Below are positions 8,547 through 16,973 of a stretch of DNA of 64,000 nucleotides, in pieces. Below the pieces are notes generated by a model. The model was not told the origin of the DNA. It ran no database searches and was given only the letters and a program-made list of their open reading frames with translations. A program made the translations under genes and the position numbers. Numbering within the stretch: the first letter of the stretch is position 1; every line of letters starts with the position of its first letter. Source of the DNA: WHSW01 sp963769945 (GTDB lineage Bacteria; Actinomycetota; Thermoleophilia; Solirubrobacterales; 70-9); the NCBI GenBank assembly GCA_963769945.1, contig CAVYOA010000001.1, positions 124,001-188,000 of the forward strand. The letters are read 5' to 3'.

Positions 8547-9383
8547 CTATAAATGAGAAAGCAGCGAGTCGGAATGGGCGATGACAGCTGCAAACAGCAC
8601 CAGCAGCACAGACGGCACGAGGACAAGGGCGACAACGAGCTGGATCTTCGGCGCCGCACGTGCCGCTCGCTCCTCGACCTTGCGGCGCGCGTCGCCGCGA
8701 AGCGCCGTCGCCTGCAGGTGTAGTTGCTCGGCCAGCGGCGACCCGTAGGCCTTGGAACGTTCCAGGGCGGATGCCAGCGCCCCAACCTCGGCACCCGGAA
8801 TCCGCCCGCGCAGCGCCTCGATCGCGTCTCGGGTGGAGGTCCCGCATTCGATCTCGGCCACGGTCGCGGCGAGCTCGCTCGCAAGCGGGCCACTGGTGCC
8901 CCCGGCGATCTCGCCGAACACCGTCGCTGGATTGCGCCCTGCGCCGGCACCGACAGCGAGCATGTCGAGCGCATCCGGGAGCGAGGCGATGAAGCGATCG
9001 CGGCGCCTTCGCGCGCTCCGCTCGAGCACAGCGTCGGGGCCGAAGAATCCGCCTGCGAGCAGGCCGGCGGCGACGATCAGCCCGAGTCGCGGCGACAGCA
9101 CGGGCACCGCGACGAACGCGATCACGCAACCCAGGCCCGCGCAGGCGACCTTGACGGCGAGGATGGCGCGAGCGTCGAGTCCCCGGACAAGCCCGGCTCT
9201 GGCGATCAGATCGGCCAGTCCCAAGCGCATCGCCAGCTCGTCGAGCGAGCGCGCACGCCCGCCCGAGATCGAACCGAGCGCGCCACGGGCGCCGGCGCCA
9301 AGTCGTTCGCCGACGCCGCCGGCAAGCTCCCAGATCGCAGCGAAGACCAAGACGACGGCGATGGCGGCCAGCACCGGGCTCAC
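8547..9383 (-). CDS. tadC: TadC-like type II secretion system F-domain membrane protein
   Basis: This is an inner-membrane platform protein of a Tad (Flp) pilus. The 278-residue product has hydrophobic helices at the N-terminus, around residues 80-110, and at the C-terminus (IQLVVALVLVPSVLLVLFAA). Between them lies the cytoplasmic GspF domain with LPDALDMLAVGAGAGRNP and the repeat-like EALRGRIPGAEVGALASAL. The second TadB-type gene precedes it with a 4-base ATGA overlap, the usual arrangement of tadB-tadC. Confidence 0.87.
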   Translation of the reverse strand: MSPVLAAIAVVLVFAAIWELAGGVGERLGAGARGALGSISGGRARSLDELAMRLGLADLIARAGLVRGLDARAILAVKVACAGLGCVIAFVAVPVLSPRLGLIVAAGLLAGGFFGPDAVLERSARRRRDRFIASLPDALDMLAVGAGAGRNPATVFGEIAGGTSGPLASELAATVAEIECGTSTRDAIEALRGRIPGAEVGALASALERSKAYGSPLAEQLHLQATALRGDARRKVEERAARAAPKIQLVVALVLVPSVLLVLFAAVIAHSDSLLSHL

Positions 9384-10237
9384 GGCGACGTCACCCGGCT
9401 CAGCCGCCTGATCGCGGCAAACCCTGCGATCTGGACCGCGGCGGCCGCTGCCAGCAATGCGGCCGAAGCAGAGTCGGCGAGCAGGCCGCCGACGAATCCG
9501 GGCTCCAGCAGCTCGGCGAGCAGAGCCGCGCCGACCGGCATTGCGACGACTAGCAGCCCGGTGAAGCGCGCCTGCGCCGTCGCTGATCGCGCGTCGGCCT
9601 CGGCCCGGTCGCGCTCCGCCGAGGCCGCCGCGAAGCGACGCAGCAGGGTCGCAAGATCGCCGCCGGCTAGCTGCTGGGACTGAAGCGCGGCGGCGAACGA
9701 GTCGATTCGCGGCGAATCGACTCGCCTGCGTAGCCCGGCGAGCGCGTCGCGCGTCGGCGCCCCGAGGTTGAGCTCAGCTCGCACGCGCTCCATCTCACGT
9801 GCCGGCGGACCCTCGAGCGACGCGGCGGCGGCGCCCAGAGCGGCGCGCGGCGAACGGCCTGCTCCCAGCGCATCGGCAACCGCCGTCGCCACTTCCGGCA
9901 ACCCACACTCGACCGCGCGGCGATACGACGCGCGGCGTCGCGCCACCGCCGACGCCGCCGCCACGGGCCCGGCCGCGGCCAGCAACGGCGCCGGGCCCGG
10001 GCCGAGCACGGCGAAGGCGCCGGCGAGGATCATCAGGCTGCCGACGATCCCCAGCCGGCGTCGCTCCGCCTCGGTCGGCGCGTATCCCTCGCGGCCCGCG
10101 CGTCGAAGCGGCTCGATCGCAGTTCCAAGCCAGCGCGCCGCCGCTGGGAAGGCGATGACCGCCTCGCGAAGCGCGACCGCGCCAAGTCCTCCCGCGCCTG
10201 CGGCGAGCGCGACGGCACCGAGCTGGGGCGCGGTCAT
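9380..10237 (-). CDS. tadB: TadB-like type II secretion system F-domain membrane protein
   Basis: This 285-residue protein has the same platform fold as its downstream neighbour: two N-terminal membrane helices, a central cytoplasmic domain with CGLPEVATAVADALGAGRSP, and two C-terminal helices. TadB and TadC are thought to form the base through which the ATPase drives pilus assembly. It overlaps cpaF and tadC by 4 bases each (ATGA), so the three genes are almost certainly translationally coupled. Confidence 0.87.
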   Translation of the reverse strand: MTAPQLGAVALAAGAGGLGAVALREAVIAFPAAARWLGTAIEPLRRAGREGYAPTEAERRRLGIVGSLMILAGAFAVLGPGPAPLLAAAGPVAAASAVARRRASYRRAVECGLPEVATAVADALGAGRSPRAALGAAAASLEGPPAREMERVRAELNLGAPTRDALAGLRRRVDSPRIDSFAAALQSQQLAGGDLATLLRRFAAASAERDRAEADARSATAQARFTGLLVVAMPVGAALLAELLEPGFVGGLLADSASAALLAAAAAVQIAGFAAIRRLSRVTSP

Positions 10238-11402
10238 TGCCGCCTCCAGAGCTCGCGCACGCCGACTCCGGCGGCCGCGCGCAGCACCTCTGAGATCTCG
10301 TTCACCTGGCGTGAACCTGCCGGCCCGCGAGTCATATGCACGACGAGGTCGACACCGCGGGCCAGCTGTTCGCGGATCGCCTCGTGGGGCAAGCCGACAC
10401 CCGCCATCAGGGCCAAGGTCTCGATCCGCCGCAGCGCATCCTCAGGCGAGTTCGCGTGCACGGTGCTGAGCGCACCATCGTGTCCCGTGTTAAGTGCCGT
10501 CAGCAGATCGAGCGCCTCGGCGCCCCGGACCTCGCCGATGACGATGCGATCCGGGCGCATGCGCAGTGCGTTTCGCAAGAGGTCACGGATCGAGACCTCG
10601 CCCCGTCCCTCGATCGACGCCGGCCGGCTCTCGAGGCGGACGACGTGGGGTTGGCGCAGGCGCAGCTCAGCCGCATCCTCGATCGTGACCACGCGCTCGA
10701 TCGGGTCGATCCAAGCCGAGAGCGCATTTAGCAACGTCGTCTTGCCCGTTCCGGTGCCGCCCGAGACCACGATGCTGCGCCGAGAGCGCACCGCGTCTTC
10801 GAGCAACTCGGCGCACAGGCCCGACAGGGTGCCCGAGGCCACCAGCGCGGCCGGGTCGGGGCGAACGGCGGTGAAGCGACGCACCGACAGCGCCGGGCCG
10901 TCGACGGCGAGTGGCGGGATGACGACGTTGACGCGCGAGCCGTCGGCGAGTCGGGCGTCGGCCATCGGGCTGAGCTCATCAACGCGACGACCGACCGGTG
11001 CGAGGATGCGCTCGATCGCGTCGCGCAGTTCCTGCTCGGAGTCGAAGCACACCTCGCTGCGCTCGATCTGGCCGCGGCGCTCGACGTAGACGGTCTCGTG
11101 GCCATTGACCATCACCTCCTCGACGTCATCGTCAGCCAGCAGCGCTTCCAGCGGACCGAGCCCGACCGTGTCGCGAAGGATCAGCTCGGCGATCTGCTCG
11201 CGGCGGGCGTCCGAGAGTACGGCCGCGGTCTCGTCGACGAGCTCGCGAACGGTCGCTTCGAGCGAAACGCCGTCAACAGCCTCGCCGCGGCGACGATCGA
11301 CCAGCCGCAGGCGCAGGTCGGCGGCGACAACACGAGCGTGGTCATCGGGGGTGGCGATATCTCGTAGAGGCGACCGCCTTGGCGATCTCTCCCCTCCGGC
11401 AT
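10234..11402 (-). CDS. cpaF: CpaF/TadA-family secretion ATPase; 5' end uncertain
   Basis: This is the hexameric ATPase that powers Tad pilus assembly. It has the family stretch DDDVEEVMVNG, Walker A SGGTGTGKTTLLNAL, the Asp box (TIEDAAELRL) and Walker B RMRPDRIVIGEVRGAEAL, then the His box TGHDGALSTVHANSPEDAL. The nearest in-frame start is GTG 11115, but unmistakable CpaF sequence continues upstream (VRELVDETAAV and LILRDTVGLGPLEALL) to about 11360 without an ATG, GTG or TTG. An ATG at 11402 lies in another frame. I infer either a one-base indel near 11360 or a non-standard start. It is divergent from the TauE gene. Confidence 0.88.
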
Positions 11403-11416
11403 GAGAGGCTGGCCCG

Positions 11417-12178
11417 ATGGACGGGCTGGAGCTCTTGGTCGTTGCGGCCGTACTCGTCGGGATGTCGATTCAGGCCGCGATCGGCTTCGGCTTTGCCTTC
11501 TGCGTTGCGCCTGCAGCGTTCGCCGTCTATCCCCCGGCCCAAGCGGTGATGCTGATCTTGATCCTCGCGATCGCGATCAACCTGTTGGTGCTGTTTGCCG
11601 AACGACGCCCGACGCAGGTCGCGGCATCCGAAGCGGCGACGATCGTGGTTGCGGCTGTGCCAGGAGCGCTGATCGGGGTGTGGCTGCTCGAGAGCCTCGA
11701 CCAGCGTCTGTTGCAGATCCTGGTTGGCGTCGTCATCCTGGTCGGCGCCGCAGTTCAGATCCGCGCGACGACGCGCGCCCGCCGGCGCACCTTCGCGACC
11801 GAACGCAATGCCGTGGGAGTCGAGCTCGCCGCGGGCTTCGTCGCGGGGATGCTGACGACATCGATCAGCGTCAACGGGCCGGTGCTGGTGCTCGCCTTGA
11901 CCCACCTGGGCTTGCGCGGGCATCCGCTGCGCGACTCGCTTGCCGCAATATTGCTTGGCCTCAGCCTCGTCGCGGTGGCGATCATCGCGGCCACGGTTGG
12001 CCTCTCCGAGAGCCTGCCCGACGGCGTCATCCTCGCCGCTTGCGTCCCTGCCCTCCTGCTTGGTCATCGCATCGGTGCAGCGGCCTTCGGCACCCTGACC
12101 GAGCACAGCCACCATCGTCTTGCGCTCATTGCCGCCGGCTTCGGCGGCCTGCTCAGCATCGCCGTTGCCCTGCTGTGA
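11417..12178 (+). CDS. TauE/SafE-family membrane transporter
   Basis: This 253-residue polytopic protein has about eight hydrophobic segments. The TauE signature halves are visible: IQAAIGFGFAFCVAPA near residue 20 and LAAGFVAGMLTTSISVNGPVL in the middle. The family exports sulfite, sulfoacetate or related organic anions; the substrate here is unknown. AGAGG lies at a good distance before the ATG. It is inserted between the two pilus operons and diverges from cpaF by only about 14 bases, so the promoters must overlap. Confidence 0.85.
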   Translation: MDGLELLVVAAVLVGMSIQAAIGFGFAFCVAPAAFAVYPPAQAVMLILILAIAINLLVLFAERRPTQVAASEAATIVVAAVPGALIGVWLLESLDQRLLQILVGVVILVGAAVQIRATTRARRRTFATERNAVGVELAAGFVAGMLTTSISVNGPVLVLALTHLGLRGHPLRDSLAAILLGLSLVAVAIIAATVGLSESLPDGVILAACVPALLLGHRIGAAAFGTLTEHSHHRLALIAAGFGGLLSIAVALL

Positions 12179-12192
12179 GTTGGCGAGCCTGC

Positions 12193-12873
12193 TCAGCTCC
12201 CGATCAAGCGCACCGATCGAGCAAAGCTCTCTGCATGGATCAGCTTCAGCGATTGACCCCGGGTGAGCGCTAGAACCGCAGTCCACGAATCGCCGCCGGA
12301 CGGCGACACGAGCTCGTCGGACCCGGCGCCAGACGTCGCTGGAGCCAGCTCGAGCAGCCTGACGCCCGCAGCGGCGACGTAGGTTCGCCCAGCGCCGCCG
12401 CCAGGACCCGGTTCGCTTGTGACGACGACGTCGACGTGCCTGCTCGGGCCCGCCGAATCCGCGAGCGATCCCGCCGCCTGCACGGCGATCTCGACCGGGC
12501 GATGGCCGGGTTCGAGCCGCTGAGGCGAGTCTCGACTGAGGCTGGCTTGGGGTGTTCGCGCGAGCTGAGAGGTGAGGACGTAGCCGCCGGCTGGAATCGT
12601 CGCAGCCGGGGTCTGTCCCAGCGCCTGGTCGGTCGAGATCAGGGCGTCGGGAGGAACGAAGGTGGCCGGAACCCGGCGCAAGGCGAGTGAGCGTCGCAGT
12701 ATCTCAGCGCTGAGCTTCTGCCCGGCGGCCAGCGGCTGTGCTGCGACGAGGACCTCGCGCAGTTCGCCGTACTCACCCTTGGCATCGGTGCTCGCGCCCG
12801 TCGCCGCCGCAGCTAGTCCGGCGCACAACGCGGCCGCCGTGGCGAAGCCCGCAGCACGTGTGCGTCGACTCAT
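12193..12873 (-). CDS. SAF-domain protein, CpaB/RcpC-like pilus assembly factor
   Basis: This 226-residue protein has a signal-peptide or anchor-like N-terminus (residues 5-27) and then a SAF domain: VLVAAQPLAAGQKLSAEILR, then VPATFVPPDAL and ATIPAGGYVLTSQL. CpaB/RcpC proteins act in the periplasm or cell envelope on Flp pilus secretion. It starts inside the histidine kinase stop (ATGA), so it ends a four-gene operon DUF192-regulator-kinase-SAF. Context with the TadB/TadC/CpaF genes supports a pilus role. Confidence 0.78.
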   Translation of the reverse strand: MSRRTRAAGFATAAALCAGLAAAATGASTDAKGEYGELREVLVAAQPLAAGQKLSAEILRRSLALRRVPATFVPPDALISTDQALGQTPAATIPAGGYVLTSQLARTPQASLSRDSPQRLEPGHRPVEIAVQAAGSLADSAGPSRHVDVVVTSEPGPGGGAGRTYVAAAGVRLLELAPATSGAGSDELVSPSGGDSWTAVLALTRGQSLKLIHAESFARSVRLIGS

Positions 12874-13610
12874 CGCGCCGGTGCCAGCGGCAGCTCGAGC
12901 ACCGCTGTGGCGCCGGCGTCATGGCGGCAGGCCGCGAAGCGACCGCCGCACGCCTGGGCGACATCGGCAACAAGCCGGAGACCGTGCCCGCGGCGCACGT
13001 CGTGTCGCGCGCGGCCGAGATCGCGCCGCAGCGGTAGCTCAGCCTCGCCCTGGCGCTCGGGAGCATGACGCCAAAGCCCGGCATCGGCACCGTCTGCGAC
13101 TAGCAGTCGCAGGTGCTGCGCACGAACGACGCCATCGACGCGGATCGGCCCGCGACCATGCTCGATCGAGTTTGCAAGCAGGTTGTCGAGCGCCCGGCTC
13201 AGAGCTGCGTCATCGCAGCGAACGAGCGAGCAGCTTGCGTTCCATGAAAGCGACAGGCCTCGCCCGCACGCGGCTGCGGCGGGCTGCCAGCGCGCGACCG
13301 CGGCCGCGGCGACCGGACGGACTTCGACGGGACTGGCTCCATCCTCGGCTCGACCGCCGTTTACCTCGCGGTCGAGCAGGCCGAGCGCCGCGAGCGCTTG
13401 ATCGATCTGGTCGCGACCGGCGAGCGCCCGATGCGAGCTCGCCAGAGCCAGGGCTTGTAGCGGGCGGCGCAGCTCGTGAAGCGCGCGATTGAGGCGCAGC
13501 CGGCGCCGCTGCGATCGCACCCTCTCGGCCACGCCGGCAACGCCGGCAAAGGCCAGCGTCAACCCGACTGGCCAAGCTGCGGGAACAGTGTCGGCGATCG
13601 GCTCGATCAT
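12870..13610 (-). CDS. Sensor histidine kinase, minimal (no extracytoplasmic domain)
   Basis: The product is about 246 residues from the ATG at 13610, one base after the response-regulator stop. An N-terminal hydrophobic helix (residues 12-28) is followed by an H-box, NRALHELRRPLQ, with the phosphoacceptor His at about residue 45. The ATPase domain shows an N-box DNLLANSIEHGRGP and a G-box HGLRLVADVAQACGGRF. No sensory domain is visible, so the signal may come through the membrane helix or a partner. It is translationally coupled with the regulator and the SAF protein. Confidence 0.85.
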   Translation of the reverse strand: MIEPIADTVPAAWPVGLTLAFAGVAGVAERVRSQRRRLRLNRALHELRRPLQALALASSHRALAGRDQIDQALAALGLLDREVNGGRAEDGASPVEVRPVAAAAVARWQPAAAACGRGLSLSWNASCSLVRCDDAALSRALDNLLANSIEHGRGPIRVDGVVRAQHLRLLVADGADAGLWRHAPERQGEAELPLRRDLGRARHDVRRGHGLRLVADVAQACGGRFAACRHDAGATAVLELPLAPAR

Positions 13611-13611
13611 C

Positions 13612-14343
13612 TCACGCCAGCGGATCAGCACCGTCGACAAGCCGATAGCCAACGCCCCAGCAGTTGACGATGAACCTCCCGGACTCGGGATCGAGCTTGC
13701 GGCGCAATCGGCTTGCGTGCGAGTCGAGCGTGCGCGTGCGCCCAAGCGAGCGGTAGCCCCAAACGTTTCGCAGCAGTTCTTCCTTGGTGAAGACGTGATG
13801 AGGATCGGTGGCGAGCATCCGCAGCAGCGCGAACTCCTTGTTGGCGAGCTGAATCGGCTCGCCACCAACGCGGACCTCGCGCCGCGAGGTGTCGATCCAG
13901 ATCTCGCCGACGCGGATCGGGCCCCTGCGACGGCCGTCGCGCCGGCGCAGAACCGCGTGCATGCGGCCGATCACCTCCTGGATGTGAAAGGGCTTGACGA
14001 CGTAGTCGTCGGCGCCGCAGTCGAGGCCGCGGACGCGATCGGCATCGCTCGAGCGACCGCTGAGCACGATCACCGGCAGATCCGGGTCGTAGCTGCCGGT
14101 GATGCCCTCTGAGGCGCGGATCTCGCGCAGGACCTCGAGTCCGCCGGCATCGGGGAGGTTCAGATCCAACAGCAGCAGGTCGGGCTGGTTGAAGTGACAG
14201 AGACGAAGGGCATCTGCCGCCAGCGGCGCGGGCAGCGCGGCGAAGCGCTCGGCCTCGAGGTGGTCGCACAAGAGCTCCAGCGTCGGCTCGTCGTCATCGC
14301 AGACGACGACCCGCGCCAGCGGCTGGTCGATCGGCAAGATCAC
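13612..14343 (-). CDS. OmpR-family response regulator
   Basis: This 243-residue regulator has a receiver domain with the acidic pair DDDEP, phosphoacceptor Asp60 in LLLLDLNLPD and Lys in DDYVVKPFH. A winged-helix effector follows: LANKEFALLRMLATDP, then RTRTLDSHASRLRRKL and a C-terminal GVGYRLVD hairpin. Its cognate kinase follows immediately. It begins inside the stop of the DUF192 gene (ATGA). The target is unknown, but the operon suggests regulation of the Tad pilus. Confidence 0.93.
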   Translation of the reverse strand: MILPIDQPLARVVVCDDDEPTLELLCDHLEAERFAALPAPLAADALRLCHFNQPDLLLLDLNLPDAGGLEVLREIRASEGITGSYDPDLPVIVLSGRSSDADRVRGLDCGADDYVVKPFHIQEVIGRMHAVLRRRDGRRRGPIRVGEIWIDTSRREVRVGGEPIQLANKEFALLRMLATDPHHVFTKEELLRNVWGYRSLGRTRTLDSHASRLRRKLDPESGRFIVNCWGVGYRLVDGADPLA

Positions 14344-14666
14344 AGCTCGTCAGCCGTGGCCGAAGGCAGCTCCAGCACAGCATCGGCATCGCGTTGGCGG
14401 ACCACCCGGTTGGGCCCAACCGCCGGCAGGACCAGGAAGGGGCGTTGCTCGCGGTCATAGAAGACGAGGTCGATCGCGAAGCGCATGCCGAAGGTATGGA
14501 TGCTGTGACAGCGGGGGATGAGTAGCCCCGCGCCCGCCCGCTCGAGCCCCAGGAAGGCGAGCCCGAGCAGGCGGGAGGGGAAGTCGACCGCCACCGGGAC
14601 CTGCCTCGAAGCCACCTCGGCGAGCGGGACGCGACTGAAGCGGCGGGGGACAGCGGGTGCGGTCAC
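14340..14666 (-). CDS. DUF192 family protein
   Basis: This 108-residue protein matches DUF192: SRLLGLAFLGLERAGAGLLI, then the conserved CHSIHTFGMRFAIDLVFYD and a C-terminal VLELP segment. The family is of unknown biochemical role and is often found beside Tad/Flp pilus genes in actinobacteria. It heads the operon with the two-component system. No clear signal peptide is seen. The stop overlaps the regulator start by four bases. Confidence 0.85.
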   Translation of the reverse strand: MTAPAVPRRFSRVPLAEVASRQVPVAVDFPSRLLGLAFLGLERAGAGLLIPRCHSIHTFGMRFAIDLVFYDREQRPFLVLPAVGPNRVVRQRDADAVLELPSATADEL

Positions 14667-14737
14667 GGCGCCTACAAGCCCGCCTCGGCCGAGCCCGCCC
14701 CCGAGCGTCGAGAACCCCTCAGCTACAAATAAACGCG

Positions 14738-16341
14738 ATGCATACCGACCTCGCCCTGTTCACGATTCTCGCGACCGTCGTCGCGCTGCTGATCGCTGCG
14801 CAGCTGCTTCGGGTTCCGTATCCGATCCTGATGGTGCTCGGCGGACTCGGGCTCGCCCTGATCCCGGAGATGCCCGACGTCGAGCTCGAGCCGGACCTTG
14901 TCCTGCTGATCTTGTTGCCGCCGCTGCTCTACGCCGCCGCGTTCTTCACGCCGCTGCGCGAGCTGCGCCGCAACGTGCGGCCGATCGGCTTGCTCGCGAT
15001 CGGCTTGGTCTTGGTGACGATGACCGTCGTCGCGGTGATGGCTCATGTCGCGCTCGGCTTCGGCTGGGCCGAGGCGTTCGTCTTGGGCGCCATCGTCTCC
15101 CCCACCGATCCCGTCGCCGCAACCGCGATTGCCCGGCGTCTGCGCGTGCCCGGGCGCATCGTCACGATCGTCGAGGGCGAGAGCCTGATCAACGACGGCA
15201 CCGCCTTGGTCGCCTACAAGTTCGCCGTTGCGGCCGTCGTCACCGGCAGCTTCAGCGCCCTCGACGCCAGCCTCGAATTCGTCGTCTCGGTCGTCGGCGG
15301 CATCGGCGTCGGCATCGGCATCGGGGCCCTGATCGCGCTTGTTCGCAGCCGCCTCGACAACCCGCCGGTCGAGATCACGATCGCTCTGTTCAGCGCCTAC
15401 TTCGCTTACCTGCCCGCCGAGGCGATGGGCGTCTCCGGGGTCCTCGCCGCGGTCACCGTCGGCATCTTCATGGGCCGCTTGACCTCGCGGCTGACCACGC
15501 CGACCACGCGAATCCAGAACCTGGCCGTGTGGGAGATCGTCACCTTCCTCCTCAACTCGGCGCTGTTCGTGCTCGTCGGGCTGCAGCTGCCGACGGTAGT
15601 CGAGGCGATCGGCGGACTCGACTCGGGCGGGTTGATCCGCGACGGTCTGCTGATCGCATGACCGTAATGCTGGTACGCGTGGCCTGGGTCTTCCCACTGA
15701 CCTATTTGCCTCGCCTGCTGTCGAAAAAGATTCGCGAGCGCGACCCGGTCCCGCCCTGGCAGAACATCCTCATCGTCTCTTGGACCGGAATGCGAGGCGC
15801 GGTCTCGCTTGCCGCCGCGCTGGCCTTGCCATTGACCGTCGACGGCGGTGGCGAGTTCCCCAACCGTGAGCTGATCGTGTTCCTGGCGTTCTCGGTAATC
15901 CTCGGCACCCTGCTGATCCAGGGGTTGACGCTGCCCGTGTTGATCAAGCTGCTGGATGTCGACGATCGCGATGAGGAGATCGAGCGCGAGGAGAACGAGG
16001 CTCGGCTTGCGACGACCCAGGCTGCGCTGGCTCGCCTTGACGAGCTCGACGCTGAGGACTGGGTCATGGACGGCACCGTCGATCGCGTGCGGGGCGCCTA
16101 TGAGTACCGCGAGCGGCGCTTCACGGCGCTTGTCCCTGACGGCGAGTTCGACGGCGGCCTCGACGGCGACGGGGTCGACTACGAGGAGCGCAGCGCCGCC
16201 TATCAGCGACTTGTGCGCGAGGTGCTCGAAGCGCAGCGAACGACGCTCGCTCAGTTGCGCGATGAGGGCAAAATCAACGACGACGTCTTGCGCCGGATCG
16301 AGCGCGAGCTCGACCTCGAGGACACCCGTCTGGAGATCTGA
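14738..16341 (+). CDS. CPA1-type Na+/H+ antiporter, frameshifted into two overlapping frames
   Basis: A monovalent cation/proton antiporter is encoded by two consecutive frames. The first (14738-15661) carries about eight to ten membrane helices with SPTDPVAATAIARRL and EGESLINDGTALV, both CPA1 signatures. The second (15658-16341) continues with AWVFPLTYLPRLL, SWTGMRGAVSLAAALALPL and a charged C-terminal cytosolic tail of about 150 residues. The frames meet in ATGA at 15658-15661. One missing base before ATG would restore a single 530-residue protein of normal length, so an assembly indel is most likely; a natural coupled split is not excluded. Confidence 0.85.
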
Positions 16342-16399
16342 TGGCCCGAACCGCAGCCCCTTCGACGCCGGAGGTGCAAACCCTCGTTCAGCGCCGCCA

Positions 16400-16960
16400 A
16401 TGCGAATGCGCCAAGCTTCGGACTTGGACAAGATGCTCGCACCTGGGAGTGCCCCACTGGGAGTGATCGGGGCAAGTACGGAAAGCCGAAAGCACGTGGA
16501 GAAGGCAACTCGAAGAGGCAACTATGAGTCGGGCTCGGACTACGTCCTCGAGTACGGCGAGCTGCGCTTCTCGTTCAACGAGCAGGATTTCTCACAGCGT
16601 GTCGAGCAAGCCGCGGTAAAGCTCGACTTCGTCGATCACGGCTTGGTCTTCGAAGAGCTCCACGATCTGCTCGAGCTCGCGGTCAACGGCGAGATCCGCG
16701 AGCCCACGTCCCCCCTTGGCGAACACATCAACGAGCACTGGACCGAGCTTGTCGGCCCCGCGAATCGCAGTCTCGTGCACTGGATCCGCCGCCTCGTCTT
16801 TCGCGGCGCCTGGCTCGACCAGCGAGTCAAGGAGGGCGAGCTCGACATCGTCTTCGACGACCAGAGCCACACTTTCGGCTACGTCCAGCCCGACCGCGAC
16901 GCGGAGCCGATCGAGCTCTCGCGCGAGCCGTCGTGGTCCGGTCTCGCCTACCGTCGCTGA
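16400..16960 (+). CDS. Hypothetical protein
   Basis: I do not recognise this protein (about 186 residues from the ATG at 16400). The start is uncertain: ATG 16400, ATG 16406 and GTG 16496 are all in frame, and the first 35 residues look less protein-like than the rest. The remainder is acidic and helix-rich, with YVLEYGELRFSFNEQDFS and HWIRRLVFRGAWLDQRVKEG, and no membrane segment. It follows the antiporter on the same strand and converges on the Rho-like gene. Confidence 0.5.
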   Translation: MRMRQASDLDKMLAPGSAPLGVIGASTESRKHVEKATRRGNYESGSDYVLEYGELRFSFNEQDFSQRVEQAAVKLDFVDHGLVFEELHDLLELAVNGEIREPTSPLGEHINEHWTELVGPANRSLVHWIRRLVFRGAWLDQRVKEGELDIVFDDQSHTFGYVQPDRDAEPIELSREPSWSGLAYRR

Positions 16961-16973
16961 CGAGCTGGGTCCG

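Noticed and set aside
16340..16468. Small plus-strand frame beginning with TGATG after the antiporter
   Set aside because: About 42 codons with no conserved pattern; the short overlap alone is not enough evidence, though it could be a miscalled start of the next gene.
15406..16521. Long minus-strand open frame opposite the antiporter C-terminal half
   Set aside because: The plus strand carries clear CPA1 motifs, and the minus frame has low-complexity Asp/Gln/Arg composition typical of a shadow.
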